Shown here in pieces: positions 16,113-24,899 of a stretch of 55,215 nucleotides of DNA (position 1 is its first letter; each line of letters opens with the position of its first letter). The notes under the pieces were generated by a model. It had not been told where the DNA came from. It saw only the letters and a program-made list of their open reading frames with translations, and did no database searches. Origin of the DNA: CAVSWN01 sp046728115 (GTDB lineage: Bacteria; Acidobacteriota; Vicinamibacteria; Vicinamibacterales; CAVVIG01). The stretch spans positions 1 through 55,215 of the forward strand of contig JBKPDW010000110.1 in NCBI GenBank assembly GCA_046728115.1, in the 5' to 3' direction. Position numbers and translations under genes: made by a program.

Positions 16113-16933
16113 TACGAATTCGCGACCGTCTCTCCAAGCTGCTCCAACGGCGACTCGCGGAGTCCCACGATTGGCGCTCGAGTGAAATACTCGACGCCGA
16201 GCCAGCGTCGTGCGTCTTCCTCGCCAATCCAGGCGATTGGATTCCGGGGGCCGATCTGCGTGCGATGGCAGCGGAGCGCGGCCAGCTTGCGCGCGATCCA
16301 GGGACGGACGTCGATGCCGAAGCCGGCCGGCCGGGCGGCCTCGCCGAAGGCATCGGGTGCGATGCCCCAGAAACTCGAATCTGCGGGGGCCCTGCCCTCG
16401 GTGCGGGCCGCCGCAAACACCTCGCGCATGATCCCCTTGCGCATCGTGACGTAATAGAGCGGCGGTGCGGCATCGCCGAAGGATCGCACGGCGGTGTACG
16501 TGCGCTCGTGCACGCCCACATGATCGAGATGCCAGTACAGCCCGTCGTCGGCGAACGTGATGATCGCGGATGGGCGATGACGCTCGACGAGTGAGACGAT
16601 GTCGGCGTGAAACTCCGATACGTGCGCCCATCGCAGGCAGCCGTCGGGATGCGCGAGCACCACGACTTCGGCGACGCCGAGCACCTTGGCGGCTTCGGTC
16701 AATTCGTTCGCGCGCACGCGCCCGAGATCGCCGTCCGGCGCCAGGACCGGATCGCTGATCGATCCGGCCTCGCCGTGCGAACCGCACACGACAACGACGT
16801 TTGCGCCGGCGTCCGCCAACCGCGCAAGGGTGCCACCGCAGGTCAACGATTCGTCATCCGGGTGAGCGAAGATGGCGAGAACGGTCCGACCGCTAACGGT
16901 GTCCGGCACGATGAGCCTCGATGACGCGCGCAT
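16112..16933 (-). CDS. PIG-L/LmbE family deacetylase
   Basis: Zinc-dependent N-acetyl sugar deacetylase family, 273 residues. The metal site is seen as AHPDDE (about residues 24-29) and YWHLDHVGVHE (about residues 136-146), where the HxxH-type histidine binds zinc. Members remove N-acetyl groups from GlcNAc-linked substrates such as GlcNAc-inositol, teicoplanin intermediates or bacillithiol precursors. It overlaps the GT4 gene by 41 bases. With GT4 upstream it may act on a disaccharide-type intermediate made by that enzyme, as MshB-type enzymes do; this pairing is inference. Confidence 0.85.
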   Translation of the reverse strand: MRASSRLIVPDTVSGRTVLAIFAHPDDESLTCGGTLARLADAGANVVVVCGSHGEAGSISDPVLAPDGDLGRVRANELTEAAKVLGVAEVVVLAHPDGCLRWAHVSEFHADIVSLVERHRPSAIITFADDGLYWHLDHVGVHERTYTAVRSFGDAAPPLYYVTMRKGIMREVFAAARTEGRAPADSSFWGIAPDAFGEAARPAGFGIDVRPWIARKLAALRCHRTQIGPRNPIAWIGEEDARRWLGVEYFTRAPIVGLRESPLEQLGETVANS

Positions 16934-17927
16934 AAACCCTTAGATATCCGTCGACCATTCGCTCCACGCCGAAGCGCGACACGGGCTGTTGGCGCACATG
17001 CCGTCGATTCAGCGCGAAGACCCGGTCGAGCCCATTGACCATCTGCTCGAGATCGTCGTACACGATGCCCGTCACCCCGTCGTCGACGACTTCTCTGACG
17101 GCGCCGCGATCGAGCGCCGCCACCGGCGTGCCGCACGACATCGCCTCCGCCAAGACGAGTCCGAATGGCTCGCGGGACTGGATCGGATAGAGCAGGGCGC
17201 GCGCGCCTCCGTATAACGCGACTTTGGCGGCGAAATCGGCTTCGCCGAAGTACATGATCAATCGGTTGTCGACGTGTGGCGCGACCTTCTCCCGGTAGTA
17301 CTCGTCCTCGGCGGCGGCGAGGATCAACCGGATGCCGACCCGTTTGGCGATTTCTATGGCCTGCAGCACGCCTTTGCCGTCCGTGAAGCGTCCGATGAAG
17401 AGCAGGTAGTCATCGGGTTTTTCCCGGAACGCGAAGCCATCGGTGTCTATCCCGTGGAGGACCGTATCGATGATGTTGACGCCGCTCAAGAGGCGGGCCT
17501 GCTCGTTCGAGATGGCGACAAACGGTGCCTCCGGATACCGCGACCACAGTTTGATTTCGGCGTCGCTCGGCGAATGATGCAGCGTCTGCACGATGGGCGT
17601 CGGCGACAAGCGCGCGAACGCCAGCGACATAGGGTAATACGCAGCTTCGTAGTGAATGATGTCGAACTCGGCTGCGCGCTCCACGGCGGCGGCGAGATTG
17701 AGCATCTCGTACAACTCCCACGGCCACATGTTCAAGTCGTGCCAGTACCCACGCGGATAGATCGCACACAGGGCGGCGCTGGTTTTCGAATCGCCGGTGG
17801 CGAACAGCGTCACATCGTGACCGCGGGCGACCAACCCTTCTGTGAGCAGCGAGGTCATCGTTTCCACCGATCCCGACTTCGGCGGCGGAACCATCGTTGC
17901 GACGGGTGCAATGTGAGCGATTTTCAT
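16893..17927 (-). CDS. Glycosyltransferase family 4
   Basis: GT-B retaining glycosyltransferase, 344 residues from the ATG at 17927, which overlaps the previous stop as ATGA. MKIAHIAPVATMVPPPKSGSVE is the N-terminal acceptor-side domain start (in part APVATMVPPPKSGSVE). LLFIGRFTDGKGVLQAIEIAK marks the nucleotide-sugar domain (in part FIGRFTDGKGV), and the EPFGLVLAEAMSCGTPVAA segment carries the E-x7-E motif. No membrane segment is seen. Donor and acceptor cannot be told from the sequence. The gene order GT4 then PIG-L is like that of small thiol or pseudo-glycolipid pathways. Confidence 0.85.
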   Translation of the reverse strand: MKIAHIAPVATMVPPPKSGSVETMTSLLTEGLVARGHDVTLFATGDSKTSAALCAIYPRGYWHDLNMWPWELYEMLNLAAAVERAAEFDIIHYEAAYYPMSLAFARLSPTPIVQTLHHSPSDAEIKLWSRYPEAPFVAISNEQARLLSGVNIIDTVLHGIDTDGFAFREKPDDYLLFIGRFTDGKGVLQAIEIAKRVGIRLILAAAEDEYYREKVAPHVDNRLIMYFGEADFAAKVALYGGARALLYPIQSREPFGLVLAEAMSCGTPVAALDRGAVREVVDDGVTGIVYDDLEQMVNGLDRVFALNRRHVRQQPVSRFGVERMVDGYLRVYARVIEAHRAGHR

Positions 17928-19042
17928 GAGCACGCCACGTCCAGGAGCCGCGGGAGCACGCGGTTCGCGTCGAAGTACTCACGGGCGATCTCGGTCGCGC
18001 GGCGTGCGTGTCGCTCGTAATCGGCGTTGATCCGGTCGATTCCGGACACGGCTTCGTCGACCGTTGAGAACGCCAGCAGGCCGTCGCCTTCCGGCAGGTG
18101 CGCCGACCATCCGGTGTCCTGCACGAGCGCAGGACGGCCGGACGCCAGATAGCACTCCGTTCGGTCGCTGAACCATCCGGTTCGATGCGTCACGTACGTG
18201 TGTTTCGCGACGCCGAACTCGGCCCTGGACTGATGGATGAAGTCGCGATATCCCTGCGGCGTGCTCGACATCGCCATGGCGTCGATCGTATCCCACCCAT
18301 ACTCGCGAAGCAGCTTCTGCGGACCGTTGACCGCCAGCTGGAACCCCTGGGACGTCCGAGACGGCAGATCGATGAACTTCAGGAACTCGATGTCCTTGTT
18401 GCCGCCGACGTCCGTGAAGCTCTCGATTTGCCACGTCATGACCGTCGTGAACCGATCGCCGCCATTCGTGCGCGGCTGCCAGTCGTTCAGCGTAATCGGC
18501 TGCCACGTCTTCTGCCAGGTGAATGTCCCGGTGGGGACGTCAGATGCCGGCGTGCCGATGTTGGCGCCGAAGGTGAACAGACGATCGAATCGCTGAAAAA
18601 ACTGGACGTACCACTCCACGCCTTTCGCCATGGCCAGCTGCGTAAAGGCGGGATCGGAATCGATGAACACCTTGCGCGGAATCCGCGCGTACTCGTCGCG
18701 CCAGAACCACGATCCACCCGAGAGGTTGATGTACAAGTCGGCGTCGGCGGCATACGTCCGCACCGCATCGGCCGTCGATCCGTGGTAGCTCCCGTCGTAG
18801 TTGACGAACGCCCACCGATCGCCGAGGCCGAACGGCGCAAGGGCGTTGTGAATGTACGTCGTGCCGTAAGCGGGATCGAGCGCGCGGACGTTCTGCACCG
18901 GGTCGTACACGCACTCGCCCGTGTCTTCGATATAGAAAACCTCGTGCCCCAACGCCCGCAGCCCGAGCAGATACATCAGCGAACACCAGGTGACGCCGCC
19001 GAACGGGTAACGAGCGATGATGCCTGCGAACAAAATGCGCAT
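17924..19042 (-). CDS. CgeB-like glycosyltransferase
   Basis: Protein of 372 residues beginning MRILFAGIIARYPFGGVTWC, a GT-B type N terminus. The C-terminal third (GWFSDRTECYLASGRPALVQDTGW in part, ECYLASGRPALVQDTGW) matches the CgeB/spore-maturation-like glycosyltransferase end where a Glu and Gly-Arg-Pro contact the donor. The central part (FTFGANIGTPASDVP) is less standard. It lacks a signal peptide and should be cytoplasmic. It is translationally coupled to the GT4 gene (ATGA). A glycosyltransferase role is likely but the precise family is not certain. Confidence 0.65.
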   Translation of the reverse strand: MRILFAGIIARYPFGGVTWCSLMYLLGLRALGHEVFYIEDTGECVYDPVQNVRALDPAYGTTYIHNALAPFGLGDRWAFVNYDGSYHGSTADAVRTYAADADLYINLSGGSWFWRDEYARIPRKVFIDSDPAFTQLAMAKGVEWYVQFFQRFDRLFTFGANIGTPASDVPTGTFTWQKTWQPITLNDWQPRTNGGDRFTTVMTWQIESFTDVGGNKDIEFLKFIDLPSRTSQGFQLAVNGPQKLLREYGWDTIDAMAMSSTPQGYRDFIHQSRAEFGVAKHTYVTHRTGWFSDRTECYLASGRPALVQDTGWSAHLPEGDGLLAFSTVDEAVSGIDRINADYERHARRATEIAREYFDANRVLPRLLDVACS

Positions 19043-19045
19043 TTC

Positions 19046-19140
19046 CAGACTTCAGATTTCAGACTTCAGATTGATTGCAGGATGGATTAGAGATTTCAGA
19101 AATCTGGAAATGAATCTGCAGGCTGACCCTGAAATCTGAA
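19046..19140. repeat. Heptanucleotide array with inverted copy
   Basis: CAGACTT, CAGATTT, CAGACTT, CAGATTG run in tandem at 19046-19073, the reverse complement of the AAGTCTG unit at 15954. CAGATTTCAG (19053-19062) is repeated in inverted form as CTGAAATCTG near 19129-19138, so the spacer between the ABC exporter and CgeB-like genes can form a stem. Confidence 0.8.
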
Positions 19141-19146
19141 CTGCCA

Positions 19147-20973
19147 TCAGCGACGTGCCGCTTCTATCAGCTCATCGACCGTTTCAGGTTCGTCGAGCGA
19201 CCTGCCGACCGACAGCCTGGCGCACATCCGTCGATAGAGCTGGCTTATCTTGAGCAGCTCTTCGTGACGGCCCTGAGCGGCGATCTTCCCACCGTCGAGA
19301 ACGAGAATCCGGTCGGCGTCGCGCACCGTCGACAAGCGGTGCGCGATCACGATAGTCGTCCGCCCCGCGCGAAGTCGACGGAGCGCGGCAAAGACGATCT
19401 CCTCGGAGATCGCATCGAGCGACGATGTAGGCTCGTCGAGGATGAGAATGGGGGCGTCCTTCAGGATCGCTCGCGCCACGCTCAGGCGTTGACGCTCTCC
19501 GCCCGACAATCCGCCGCCCGCTTCGGCGATTTCCGTCTCGTAGCCTTTGGCCAATCGCGAGATGAACTCGTGCGCGTGCGCCGCGCGGGCGGCCTCCTCG
19601 ATCTCCTCCTGCGCCGCTTCGAGCCGGCCGTACCGCAGGTTATCGGCGATCGTTCCGGAAAAGAGGACCGGATCCTGCAACACGATAGCGATCTTCTCGC
19701 GCAGTTCGCGGACCTTGTATCGCCGCACATCGACACCGTCGATGAGGATGCGCCCGGTCGTCGCGTCGTAGAACCGGGGGATCAGGCTCACGAGCGTAGT
19801 CTTGCCCGCGCCGGTCAAGCCGACGAGCGCGACCATCTGTCCGGGTCTGGCTTCGAATGTGATGTCGTCGAGAACCTTCGTGCCGTCCGGGTAGGTGAAA
19901 CTCACGTCTTCGAACGCCACCTCGCCGCGAACGGCGGAAGCCTCGATCGCGTCAGGCGCCTGGACCGTTTCAGGCACCAGCGCAAACATCGCGCGAACAC
20001 GCTTCGCTCCGGCGAACGCGCCCTGCAGCTGACCTGTGGTGTGGGCAATCGCCGACAGCGGTCCGTACACCGCTCCGAGGTACGAGATGACGACGGTTAG
20101 CTGGCCGATGGTGAGGACGCCGCGCATGACGTGGCGGCCGCCGACGATGACCACCAGCGCGGTGCCAAGAATAGTGATGGTGCTGACGACGACCGAGAAC
20201 AGCGAACTCTGCCACGTCAACTTGATGCGCGCGTTCATCGTGACATCGCCGGCGCGCGTGTAGCGGCCCAGCTCGTGCGGCTCGCGTGCGAAGCTCTTGA
20301 TGAGCCGCATGGCGCCGAACGTCTCGTAGAGCCGTTCGAGAAGCTTCGACTCGAGCTCTTTCACCCGCTCTTCCCTGTTGACGAGCGTGGAGGTGTAGTA
20401 CCGCAGACAGAGGTACATGAACGGCACGACCGTGAGTGACAACAAGGCGATCGTCACGTTCAGCCGAACCAGAATCGCGAACATGACGGTCAGCGATGTG
20501 ACCGAGGTCGCAAGCGGAAAGATGCCGCTCATCACCAGGTTCTCGATCGCGTAGGCGTCCACGTCCACGCGATACACCGCGTCGGCCGTGCTCGTCGTGA
20601 TGTGGTGATGAAGCCCGAGCGACGTCAGGTGCTCGAACAATCGTGCGCGCAGGTCGTAGACCATGCGCTGTCCCGTGTCGACCTGCACCTGCGTCCCGTA
20701 CGCCGACACGAACTGGTTGATCACCTGGAGCAGCACGCCGGCGACGACGAGCACGATCAGCAGTACCAGCCGGTTCCCGCCGTGAATCGGCATCAGCCAG
20801 CCCGCAAACGGTTGCGGGATCGGACGCGCTACAAGCACGTAGTCGATGACCACGGCCAGCGGCCATGGCTGGAGCGCGCCGAGCCCGATTTCCGTCAGCA
20901 GCAGCACGACGAGCAGCGCAACCTGGTTCCGATACGGTCGCAGGAACGACAGCGTCCACACGAGGAGGTTCAT
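19147..20973 (-). CDS. Type I ABC exporter, fused membrane and ATPase domains (MsbA-like)
   Basis: Half-size ABC exporter of 608 residues. Six membrane helices occupy about residues 1-310 (for example LVVLLLTEIGLGALQPWPL and LVLLIVLVVAGVLLQVI). The ATPase has Walker A GLTGAGKTT, Q-loop VLQDPVLFSG, signature LSGGERQR, Walker B ILILDEPTSSLD and switch IVIAHRLSTV, all intact. Such exporters move lipid-linked sugars, lipids or natural products as homodimers. The gene start overlaps the end of the GH-GT2-NHL fusion gene by four bases, so it is the likely exporter for this operon's product. Confidence 0.9.
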   Translation of the reverse strand: MNLLVWTLSFLRPYRNQVALLVVLLLTEIGLGALQPWPLAVVIDYVLVARPIPQPFAGWLMPIHGGNRLVLLIVLVVAGVLLQVINQFVSAYGTQVQVDTGQRMVYDLRARLFEHLTSLGLHHHITTSTADAVYRVDVDAYAIENLVMSGIFPLATSVTSLTVMFAILVRLNVTIALLSLTVVPFMYLCLRYYTSTLVNREERVKELESKLLERLYETFGAMRLIKSFAREPHELGRYTRAGDVTMNARIKLTWQSSLFSVVVSTITILGTALVVIVGGRHVMRGVLTIGQLTVVISYLGAVYGPLSAIAHTTGQLQGAFAGAKRVRAMFALVPETVQAPDAIEASAVRGEVAFEDVSFTYPDGTKVLDDITFEARPGQMVALVGLTGAGKTTLVSLIPRFYDATTGRILIDGVDVRRYKVRELREKIAIVLQDPVLFSGTIADNLRYGRLEAAQEEIEEAARAAHAHEFISRLAKGYETEIAEAGGGLSGGERQRLSVARAILKDAPILILDEPTSSLDAISEEIVFAALRRLRAGRTTIVIAHRLSTVRDADRILVLDGGKIAAQGRHEELLKISQLYRRMCARLSVGRSLDEPETVDELIEAARR

Positions 20974-23900
20974 CCGCCGACCCTTCGGGCTGGCGCCGGC
21001 AGCCCGAGTGGACGCGGGGGCACCAGGTTGGGCGCGATCTTCGGTATCACCAGCGGCACGATCCGGTTGTTGCTCGAGTCGGCGACGTAGAGCCAGCCTC
21101 GCCGCGGAGCATATGCCACGCGCGTTGGTGCGCCGAACGCGACACGGCCCTCCTCGCTGATGCCGCGAATGATGCCGTCCGGGCCGACGGCGCGAACACG
21201 CTGGTTGTAGAAGTCCGCGATGAAGATTGTCGTCCGCTCCGACTGCTCCGCCGGCTTGGCCTGAGGGAGGTCATTCTTGGCCGGCGCCGGCGTGACCGAT
21301 TCGACGGGCTCCGCGACGAGCGCGATACCTGCTGGTCCGGCCAGCCGTGCCTCGGTTGCCGGACCATCGTCGCCCGAATATCCCCACATGCCGCTGCCGG
21401 CGACCGTGGAGATGATGTGCGTAAGAACGTCCACCTTGCGCACACGGTTGTGATGCATGTCCGCGATGTAGATGTCGCCATTGGGCGCTACAGCCACGTC
21501 GCTCGGCATGTTCAGGTGCGCGCGCGTCGCCGGTCCGCCGTCGCCGACGTCGTTCGGTTCGCCGGGCATGCCATCGCCGGCTATGGTGTGGATCAGTCCG
21601 GTCTTGGCGTCGATCATCCTGATGCGATAGTTCAGCGTGTCCGCGATGTAGATGTCGCCGTTAGGCGCGGCAGCGACGGCGCTCGGGGTCTGGAGCGCGG
21701 CTTCGGTCGCCGGCTTGTCGTCGCCGTCATACCCGCTCTCGCCCGAACCGGCGATCGTGGTGATGACGCCGGTCGGCCGATCCACCCGCCGAATCCGGTC
21801 GTTGTGCGAGTCGGCGATGATCAAATCGCCGTCGGGTGCGATGGCTACGCCGTCAGGTGTATCGAGCTGCGCTTCGCTCGCCTGGCCGTTGTCGCCGGCA
21901 TAGCCGGCATCGAGATCGTGATTCCCGACAGCCGTCGTGATCACCAGGTTGCGCGAATCGATCCGACGGATGACGTTGTTGTTCGAGTCGGCGAAGTAGA
22001 CGTCGCCCGTAGGCGCCACGGTGATCCCGCCCGGCGCATCCAGCCAGGCTTCAATCGCGGGCCCGTAATCGCCCGCGAACCCCTTGCGGCCGCCAATGAC
22101 GGGCGCAGTGGCGGCCTCGCGGAGCATCAACGTTCCAGCGCTCAGCGTGACGATCATCACCACGAAGATGATCGCGCTGCGCAGCCCGTACATGCGAAGC
22201 GCCACGAGCGGCGCGCGAACCGGCGCCGACCGCAGCTGCACCATGCCCTGGCCGACAGTCACCCACGCGATGCCGCGCCGGACAATCGCGGTCGTCTGGG
22301 CAGTCCGCCACGCGACGGCGATGACCAGCAGCAACGCGAGCGCCGCGACAATCGTTCCGGCGAGCGGCCACCGCAGCGCCAGACCGTATGCCGCGCCGAT
22401 CGACAGACCGGTTCCGAGCATCAGCGTGGTCACGACTCCGTACGACGTCGGCCGGAGATGCGTGCTCAGCCGTACCAGCGACTTGCCGGCGTTGTGCGTC
22501 TCGACGAGCGCGCGGACGTCGAGCCACGCCCATCGGCCGACGAACACGCTGACATCGCGGTCGGCCGACCACCCCTCGTCGATTTCAATGGTCCGGACCG
22601 ACCGCGATCGGCGGAGCCAGTCGGCCAGCGACGTCAGCACGCGATCCGCCGACGTCCAGGTCTCGCTCCAGAAGCGATCTTCGGCGACGTTGCCGGAAAT
22701 GAGCAGCAGGGCACGCCAGGCTTCGTTGAGTGACGGGCGCGGTCTGCGGCTCGTTTGCGCCGGCCTGGGAGGCGGCAGCGCGACTTCCGGCGGCGACAAC
22801 AGCCCCCGGATGCGGCCGCGTACGCGCGCGATCGGCTGCAGGAAATGCAGATACGCCACGGTTGCGCGATACCAGAATCGCGGACCGTGCAGCGACTCCA
22901 TGTCGGACCGGAGCGCGTAATTGATGTTCTTGGCGATGGTTGCCGCGATGCCGACGCCTCCGCTCATTAGGAGCAGTGCAGCTGCCCACCGATGATCGCC
23001 GGTTGCCGTCACGCCAAGCCCTGCGAGCAGCAGGCAGAACGAAATCACCTGGAACTTGATGGAATGCGGCAGAAACGCGAACGGATGAACGTCGGTGCGA
23101 TACACCGACGGAAACGGCGCCGTGCCCCACACGCCGGAGTTGATCCGGGTGCCCGACAGCGAGCGCACGAACGGCAGCGGACTGTAAATGCGTCCGCGCC
23201 ACAGCATGCGGCCGTCCAGGAACTTGTCGGGATGGTGCGCCATCAACCACGTTTCGCCCTCGCCGTAGCCCACCTGCTGCCGCCAGTACGATTTCACCGA
23301 CGCGCGGTGGTGATGCCAGACGAGCGCGGACGAAGCGAACCCGATTTTCCAGCCCCGCGCCTGCAGCCTCCAGCAGACATCCACGTCGTCACCAGCGCGC
23401 AGGAAGACCGGATTGAAGCCGCCGATCGCAACGAGCGCATCGCGCCGGAATGCCATGTTGCAGCCGGGGACGTGCTCTGCAATTCGATCGTCGAGCAATA
23501 CGTGCGTCGGGCCACCGGGCGCGCGCGCGATGCACTGCGCCATCGGCGGATCGTCGGGGGGCACGACGTTCGGCCCGCCGGATCCGACGACATCGGATTT
23601 GAGGAACGGCTGGACGAGGAAGGTCAGCCAGTCCGGGTCCACGTGCGTATCGGCGTCGGTGTACGCGACGATTTCGCCCGTGGCATGTGCCAGGCCGACA
23701 TTGCGAGCCGCACTCAGGCCGCCATTGGGGATGTCGACGACGCGCACACGCGGGTGGGCGCGACCGATCTCGCTGGTGCGATCTCTCGAGCCGTCGTTGA
23801 CGAGTATGACCTCGTAATTCGGATACGACAGCCGATCGAGCGAGGCCAGGCAATCCTCCAGCGTGTCGGCGGCGTTATAAGCACAGACGATGACAGAGAC

Positions 23901-24854
23901 CCAAGGCCAGCTGCGTTGCGCGTCGCGACTGAACGGCGCGTCATCGAACGCAGCGGAAACCGCCTTGGCTGCCGGCTTCGGGCGGCGCTCGCGATCGACG
24001 AGTCCGAAGTTCCAGTCGTCCACGTCTGATCCGCCGCGCCACCATTCGTCGGTCCAGGCAAAAGCCACCGCGCCGCAGGCGCCTTCGTCGAACGCGACGC
24101 GGATGTGCATGGCAGTTATGGCGGCCTGCCCCTCTTCGCCCTCGCGAATGCTGTCAGCGCCCGCTTCGGCCAGCAACAGCGGCTTGTGGCTCGCAATGTG
24201 CTGCAGCCGCGCGATGTAAGCACGCAGGTCGCGCTCGCGGTGCAGGTACACGTTGAATGCGCAAATGTCGAAGAACGAGAGGTCGAGAAACTCCGTTGGC
24301 GGAAAGTTGACGTAGGTCAGCAAGCTGTCGGGCGAAGCGGACTTGGCATCGTCGTACACAGTGTGGAGATACCGCTCGATGCGCCTCCGTCCGTGCCAGC
24401 GCACAACGCCCGGAGGAATCTCATTGCCCAGGGCGAAGACGAGAACGGCTGGGTGATCGCCAAGCTCGCGAACCTTGGCGGCCAGGTCTCGACGGATCTG
24501 GCGGCGGAGCGAGCGGTTGTCGAGAAACGCGACGTGCTGCGACCACGGCAGCCCCACCATCACGCGCAGTCCATGGAGAGCTGCCGCATCGAGCAGTTCG
24601 CGTCGCGGCATCGTGTACGTGCGGATAGTGTTGATGCCGAGACCCGCCATCAGGCGAAAGTCTTCGGCAATCTGCGTCGCGCTGGGGAACTGATAGCCGT
24701 CTGCGTCCGGGGCGAAGGTGCCGTAGGTGACGCCCTTTACAAGGAAGCGTTCGTTCGCCACGCGGAGAAACTTTCCGTCCGTGGCGATCCGGGCGTTCGA
24801 CGGCAGCGGCGTGGCGCGCCGCACTTCGCGGTCGGCCTGAACCGCTGTGCTCAC
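20970..24854 (-). CDS. Glycoside hydrolase-GT2-membrane-NHL fusion protein
   Basis: A 1294-residue protein from a GTG at 24854. Residues about 25-305 are a TIM-barrel glycosidase (GH2/GH5-like, clan A): FALGNEIPPG gives the acid/base Glu145 and PLLLAEAGADS the nucleophile Glu230. Residues about 316-545 are a GT2 glycosyltransferase: VSVIVCAYNAADTLEDCL, the DAD motif (residues 400-402), the GDDVDVCWR base region and QQVGYGEG. Membrane helices follow near 600-645, 806-850 and 892-911. Residues about 925-1290 are NHL-type propeller repeats (DVYFADSNNNVIRRI, DLIIADSHNDRIRRV, DIYIADTLNYRIRMI, DIYIADMHHNRVRKV). There is no signal peptide, so the first two domains should be cytoplasmic and the propeller probably outside. 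It opens the operon and overlaps the exporter gene. Confidence 0.8.
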   Translation of the reverse strand: MSTAVQADREVRRATPLPSNARIATDGKFLRVANERFLVKGVTYGTFAPDADGYQFPSATQIAEDFRLMAGLGINTIRTYTMPRRELLDAAALHGLRVMVGLPWSQHVAFLDNRSLRRQIRRDLAAKVRELGDHPAVLVFALGNEIPPGVVRWHGRRRIERYLHTVYDDAKSASPDSLLTYVNFPPTEFLDLSFFDICAFNVYLHRERDLRAYIARLQHIASHKPLLLAEAGADSIREGEEGQAAITAMHIRVAFDEGACGAVAFAWTDEWWRGGSDVDDWNFGLVDRERRPKPAAKAVSAAFDDAPFSRDAQRSWPWVSVIVCAYNAADTLEDCLASLDRLSYPNYEVILVNDGSRDRTSEIGRAHPRVRVVDIPNGGLSAARNVGLAHATGEIVAYTDADTHVDPDWLTFLVQPFLKSDVVGSGGPNVVPPDDPPMAQCIARAPGGPTHVLLDDRIAEHVPGCNMAFRRDALVAIGGFNPVFLRAGDDVDVCWRLQARGWKIGFASSALVWHHHRASVKSYWRQQVGYGEGETWLMAHHPDKFLDGRMLWRGRIYSPLPFVRSLSGTRINSGVWGTAPFPSVYRTDVHPFAFLPHSIKFQVISFCLLLAGLGVTATGDHRWAAALLLMSGGVGIAATIAKNINYALRSDMESLHGPRFWYRATVAYLHFLQPIARVRGRIRGLLSPPEVALPPPRPAQTSRRPRPSLNEAWRALLLISGNVAEDRFWSETWTSADRVLTSLADWLRRSRSVRTIEIDEGWSADRDVSVFVGRWAWLDVRALVETHNAGKSLVRLSTHLRPTSYGVVTTLMLGTGLSIGAAYGLALRWPLAGTIVAALALLLVIAVAWRTAQTTAIVRRGIAWVTVGQGMVQLRSAPVRAPLVALRMYGLRSAIIFVVMIVTLSAGTLMLREAATAPVIGGRKGFAGDYGPAIEAWLDAPGGITVAPTGDVYFADSNNNVIRRIDSRNLVITTAVGNHDLDAGYAGDNGQASEAQLDTPDGVAIAPDGDLIIADSHNDRIRRVDRPTGVITTIAGSGESGYDGDDKPATEAALQTPSAVAAAPNGDIYIADTLNYRIRMIDAKTGLIHTIAGDGMPGEPNDVGDGGPATRAHLNMPSDVAVAPNGDIYIADMHHNRVRKVDVLTHIISTVAGSGMWGYSGDDGPATEARLAGPAGIALVAEPVESVTPAPAKNDLPQAKPAEQSERTTIFIADFYNQRVRAVGPDGIIRGISEEGRVAFGAPTRVAYAPRRGWLYVADSSNNRIVPLVIPKIAPNLVPPRPLGLPAPARRVGG

Positions 24855-24866
24855 AACAGGTCAATA

Positions 24867-24892
24867 GCCCTCAAGGGCAAGTTCCTATTGTA
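24867..24892 (-). promoter_or_regulatory. Promoter-like site and palindrome before the glycoconjugate operon
   Basis: On the minus strand TACAAT (24892-24887) is a fair -10 element; the palindrome GCCCT-CA-AGGGC (24867-24878) lies just downstream, where an operator would act. No clear -35. The GTG start is at 24854. Confidence 0.35.
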
Positions 24893-24899
24893 GCAGTGG

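Noticed and set aside
20865..22733. Open frame of 622 codons on the plus strand
   Set aside because: Opposite the NHL propeller region; Arg/His-rich with no domain.
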